Source: Aptenodytes patagonicus (lineage: Eukaryota > Chordata > Aves > Sphenisciformes > Spheniscidae). From it: DNA of 64,000 nucleotides. Both the position numbers and the translations under genes were made by a program. The notes under the pieces were generated by a model, which made no database searches, was not told the DNA's origin, and saw nothing but the letters and a program-made list of their open reading frames with translations. The stretch spans positions 18,107,464 to 18,171,463 of the forward strand of contig NC_134958.1 in assembly GCF_965638725.1 (NCBI RefSeq). Reading direction: 5' to 3'. Below, piece by piece: positions 62,117 to 64,000 of this stretch. Within the stretch, counting starts at the first letter, position 1. Every line of letters starts with the position of its first letter.

Positions 62117-64000
62117 GTATTTTCACAACTGCGTGCCGTAAAGCTGGAAACACTGCAGTCATTGTCTGAAAACATTTTTAAAAAATATTTCTTATGAAAA
62201 GAACAGCGGGGTAGGATCTCCTAAAATTGCAGATATTGGTAGGAATCCCAAGGTCAGGCAACCAGTTTCTCCTAAGAAATTGAATATTGAGCGTACCCTC
62301 ATCCTTGGTTTCTGTTGCATAGAAGAACATCGTTTGGCATGAAGGATTGTATGGAGTTATCAGGCAGCAGCTTCCTTGCTCTTATGCCTTACAAATTTGC
62401 CTAACGCGTGAGAAGCAGAGAAATTTCTTGTAGTAAACACTTCTGCTTCTGAACCTGAGTCATGATGAGGCCATATCTGGAATGAAAAAAACAAACATGA
62501 CGGAAGGAGTTTTTTAATGTTTTCAAACAAAAAATTGAGATAATTAAGTCCTTGGCTAACTGTTGCCAGTGGGGAGAAGGTTGTCTTCTGTATCTGGACC
62601 AGTTTTGGTGTGGGATTTCTATTGTAAGGGGTAAGCAGTAGACAGCCCCATTTCTAATCTGTTACTTGTGCACAGCTCTGGCAGGGTTATCAGTCTTTAA
62701 CAACAAATTTAAACTATTTCTGTGGTCCTACAGGAGAAACTGTAACTGACCACCCTTAGACTGGTGAAGAATAATATTAATGATTTTAGATAGCGTGTAT
62801 TACAGGCTCTGTTCGTCCTGGTCTGTTTAATTCTCTTCAGAAGGCAGAGGAGGGGAGAAGAGGTTTTGAGGTAATCTTAGCTTTTGCTGAAACTTTTCCC
62901 TCTTCCCTCTTCCCTTCCAGTAGGACACACACACCACTAGGGTGTGTTTGTACAAGCAAAACACATTATTTGTGCAGTGGGTGAACTTGCCAGTCTCAAG
63001 TCTGAATGATGCAGTTCAGGCTTTTAGAAACATTGTGTACATGGTGAGCGGTCTTTGAGTTTCCTAAGTGATTAGCTGGCATGTAGCCGAATGAGAGAAC
63101 AATAACCACGAGGGAATGGCAAGGATTATGTGCAAGGTTTATTGTAAATCTCTGGAGAACTTTCTGGCACCTCTGGAAAGATTTCTGCAGCAGAATATAA
63201 AGGAACCAGAGAAAACTGCAAGCTGCAGTACAGGTTGTGCCTTTGAATTCCTTGTGAGCCAGCACCAGCTTTTCACAGACTTTCTTTTCAAGAGCCACAA
63301 GGCGTAGGAGCCACTGTTTAACTCATTTTAGGGCTCAGATGCAGTTCCATGAATTTTGCGTGCAAGAAACAGCAGGTGTTAGTTGTATCAGCTGCTGTCT
63401 GAGGATTTATAAGTACAGGAGATTATGTCCATTCTTCCTGTCTGTTACATACAAAGGAGAAATACTGTCAATGATTGAAAATGAAACTCTGTAGGACTGT
63501 TCAGGTCACAATGAAGTATGGGCAGACTGAAAATCAGCTTTTAACTAAGAGACAAAGAAGACCAATCTAATTAAACACACCTAAGATACCTGACTAATTT
63601 GGCAATGAAAAATAGAGCTAAAAAAAAGTTTTAAGTCCAGGAACAGTAGCAGTTGTGGAGTTATTTAAAATAAGCAAAGAATGACTTTTTTTTTTTCCCT
63701 TGGTGTTGCTTCCTTGCCTCACTAAGGCTACTGAGAATTGGGATTAAAATGCTCATATTTTGTGTTGCATTTTAATTCTCTAAGTCTGTTAAAAGGAAAT
63801 AATATCATAGGCTGTCAAGCGTCTGCAGTTGTCTCTTCTGCATCTTATACCCCCGTATCAAGCTTTTTCCAGATTTGGAATTAGAAGTCGTACAAAGGAA
63901 GAGTTAGTCTCAGTTCCTTATTTACAAATTAGGACAAAGTGCCTTCCTCAAGTCACAGAAAGAGAGTATGTCAGAACCATGATTTGAACTAATTTTTTGA
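62117..64000 (+). other. FAN1: FAN1 intron, truncated by the window edge
   Basis: Begins with the GTATTT donor. No FAN1-like exon was found in any frame of this 1.9 kb, so the next exon (rest of the TPR region) must lie beyond the edge. No other gene recognised. Confidence 0.7.

Noticed and set aside
62117-62197. Continuation of FAN1 exon 7 to a stop at 62195
   Set aside because: Similarity to human FAN1 stops at the GTATTT donor; a truncated protein without the nuclease domain is less likely than splicing to an exon beyond the window.

Overview
The window is vertebrate nuclear DNA, most likely from a bird. Three well-conserved vertebrate genes are split by GT-AG introns, four promoter-type GC/CpG-rich islands stand out from AT-rich surroundings, and a 5'-truncated CR1 LINE of the sauropsid type lies near 18.3-19.0 kb. 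Nothing bacterial or viral was recognised. I cannot name the species.

Layout. 1-20.8 kb: AT-rich non-coding DNA with microsatellites, small tandem duplications and one CR1 copy; no exon recognised. 20.8-21.9 kb: a strong CpG island with no gene I can assign, possibly the first exon or promoter of a leftward gene whose first intron would be the AT-rich block. 28.35-37.19 kb, minus strand: complete MCEE (methylmalonyl-CoA epimerase) in three coding exons, 173 residues. 37.2-39.07 kb: a divergent inter-gene region with one GC-rich island at each gene start and an unusual overlapping hairpin between them. 39.07-47.06 kb, plus strand: complete MPHOSPH10 (U3 snoRNP protein) in 11 coding exons, 665 residues. 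47.75-48.47 kb: a further CpG island. 48.8 kb to the right edge, plus strand: the 5' three-quarters of FAN1 (DNA-repair nuclease), seven coding exons giving 745 residues, with UBZ zinc finger, MLH1-binding-type SPYF motif and SAP domain. The exons for the VRR nuclease domain lie beyond the window. Two inverted copies of an interspersed repeat of about 495 bp sit in FAN1 introns.

The three genes do not form one pathway. MCEE acts in mitochondrial propionyl-CoA breakdown, MPHOSPH10 in nucleolar 18S rRNA processing, and FAN1 in interstrand-crosslink repair and repeat stability. They share a compact arrangement: MCEE and MPHOSPH10 are head-to-head, and FAN1 follows MPHOSPH10 in tandem with about 0.65 kb between the poly(A) signal and the next island. 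All exon joins were worked out by hand from splice-site consensus, reading-frame phase and recalled similarity to the human proteins; every join keeps the frame open. No database search was run.
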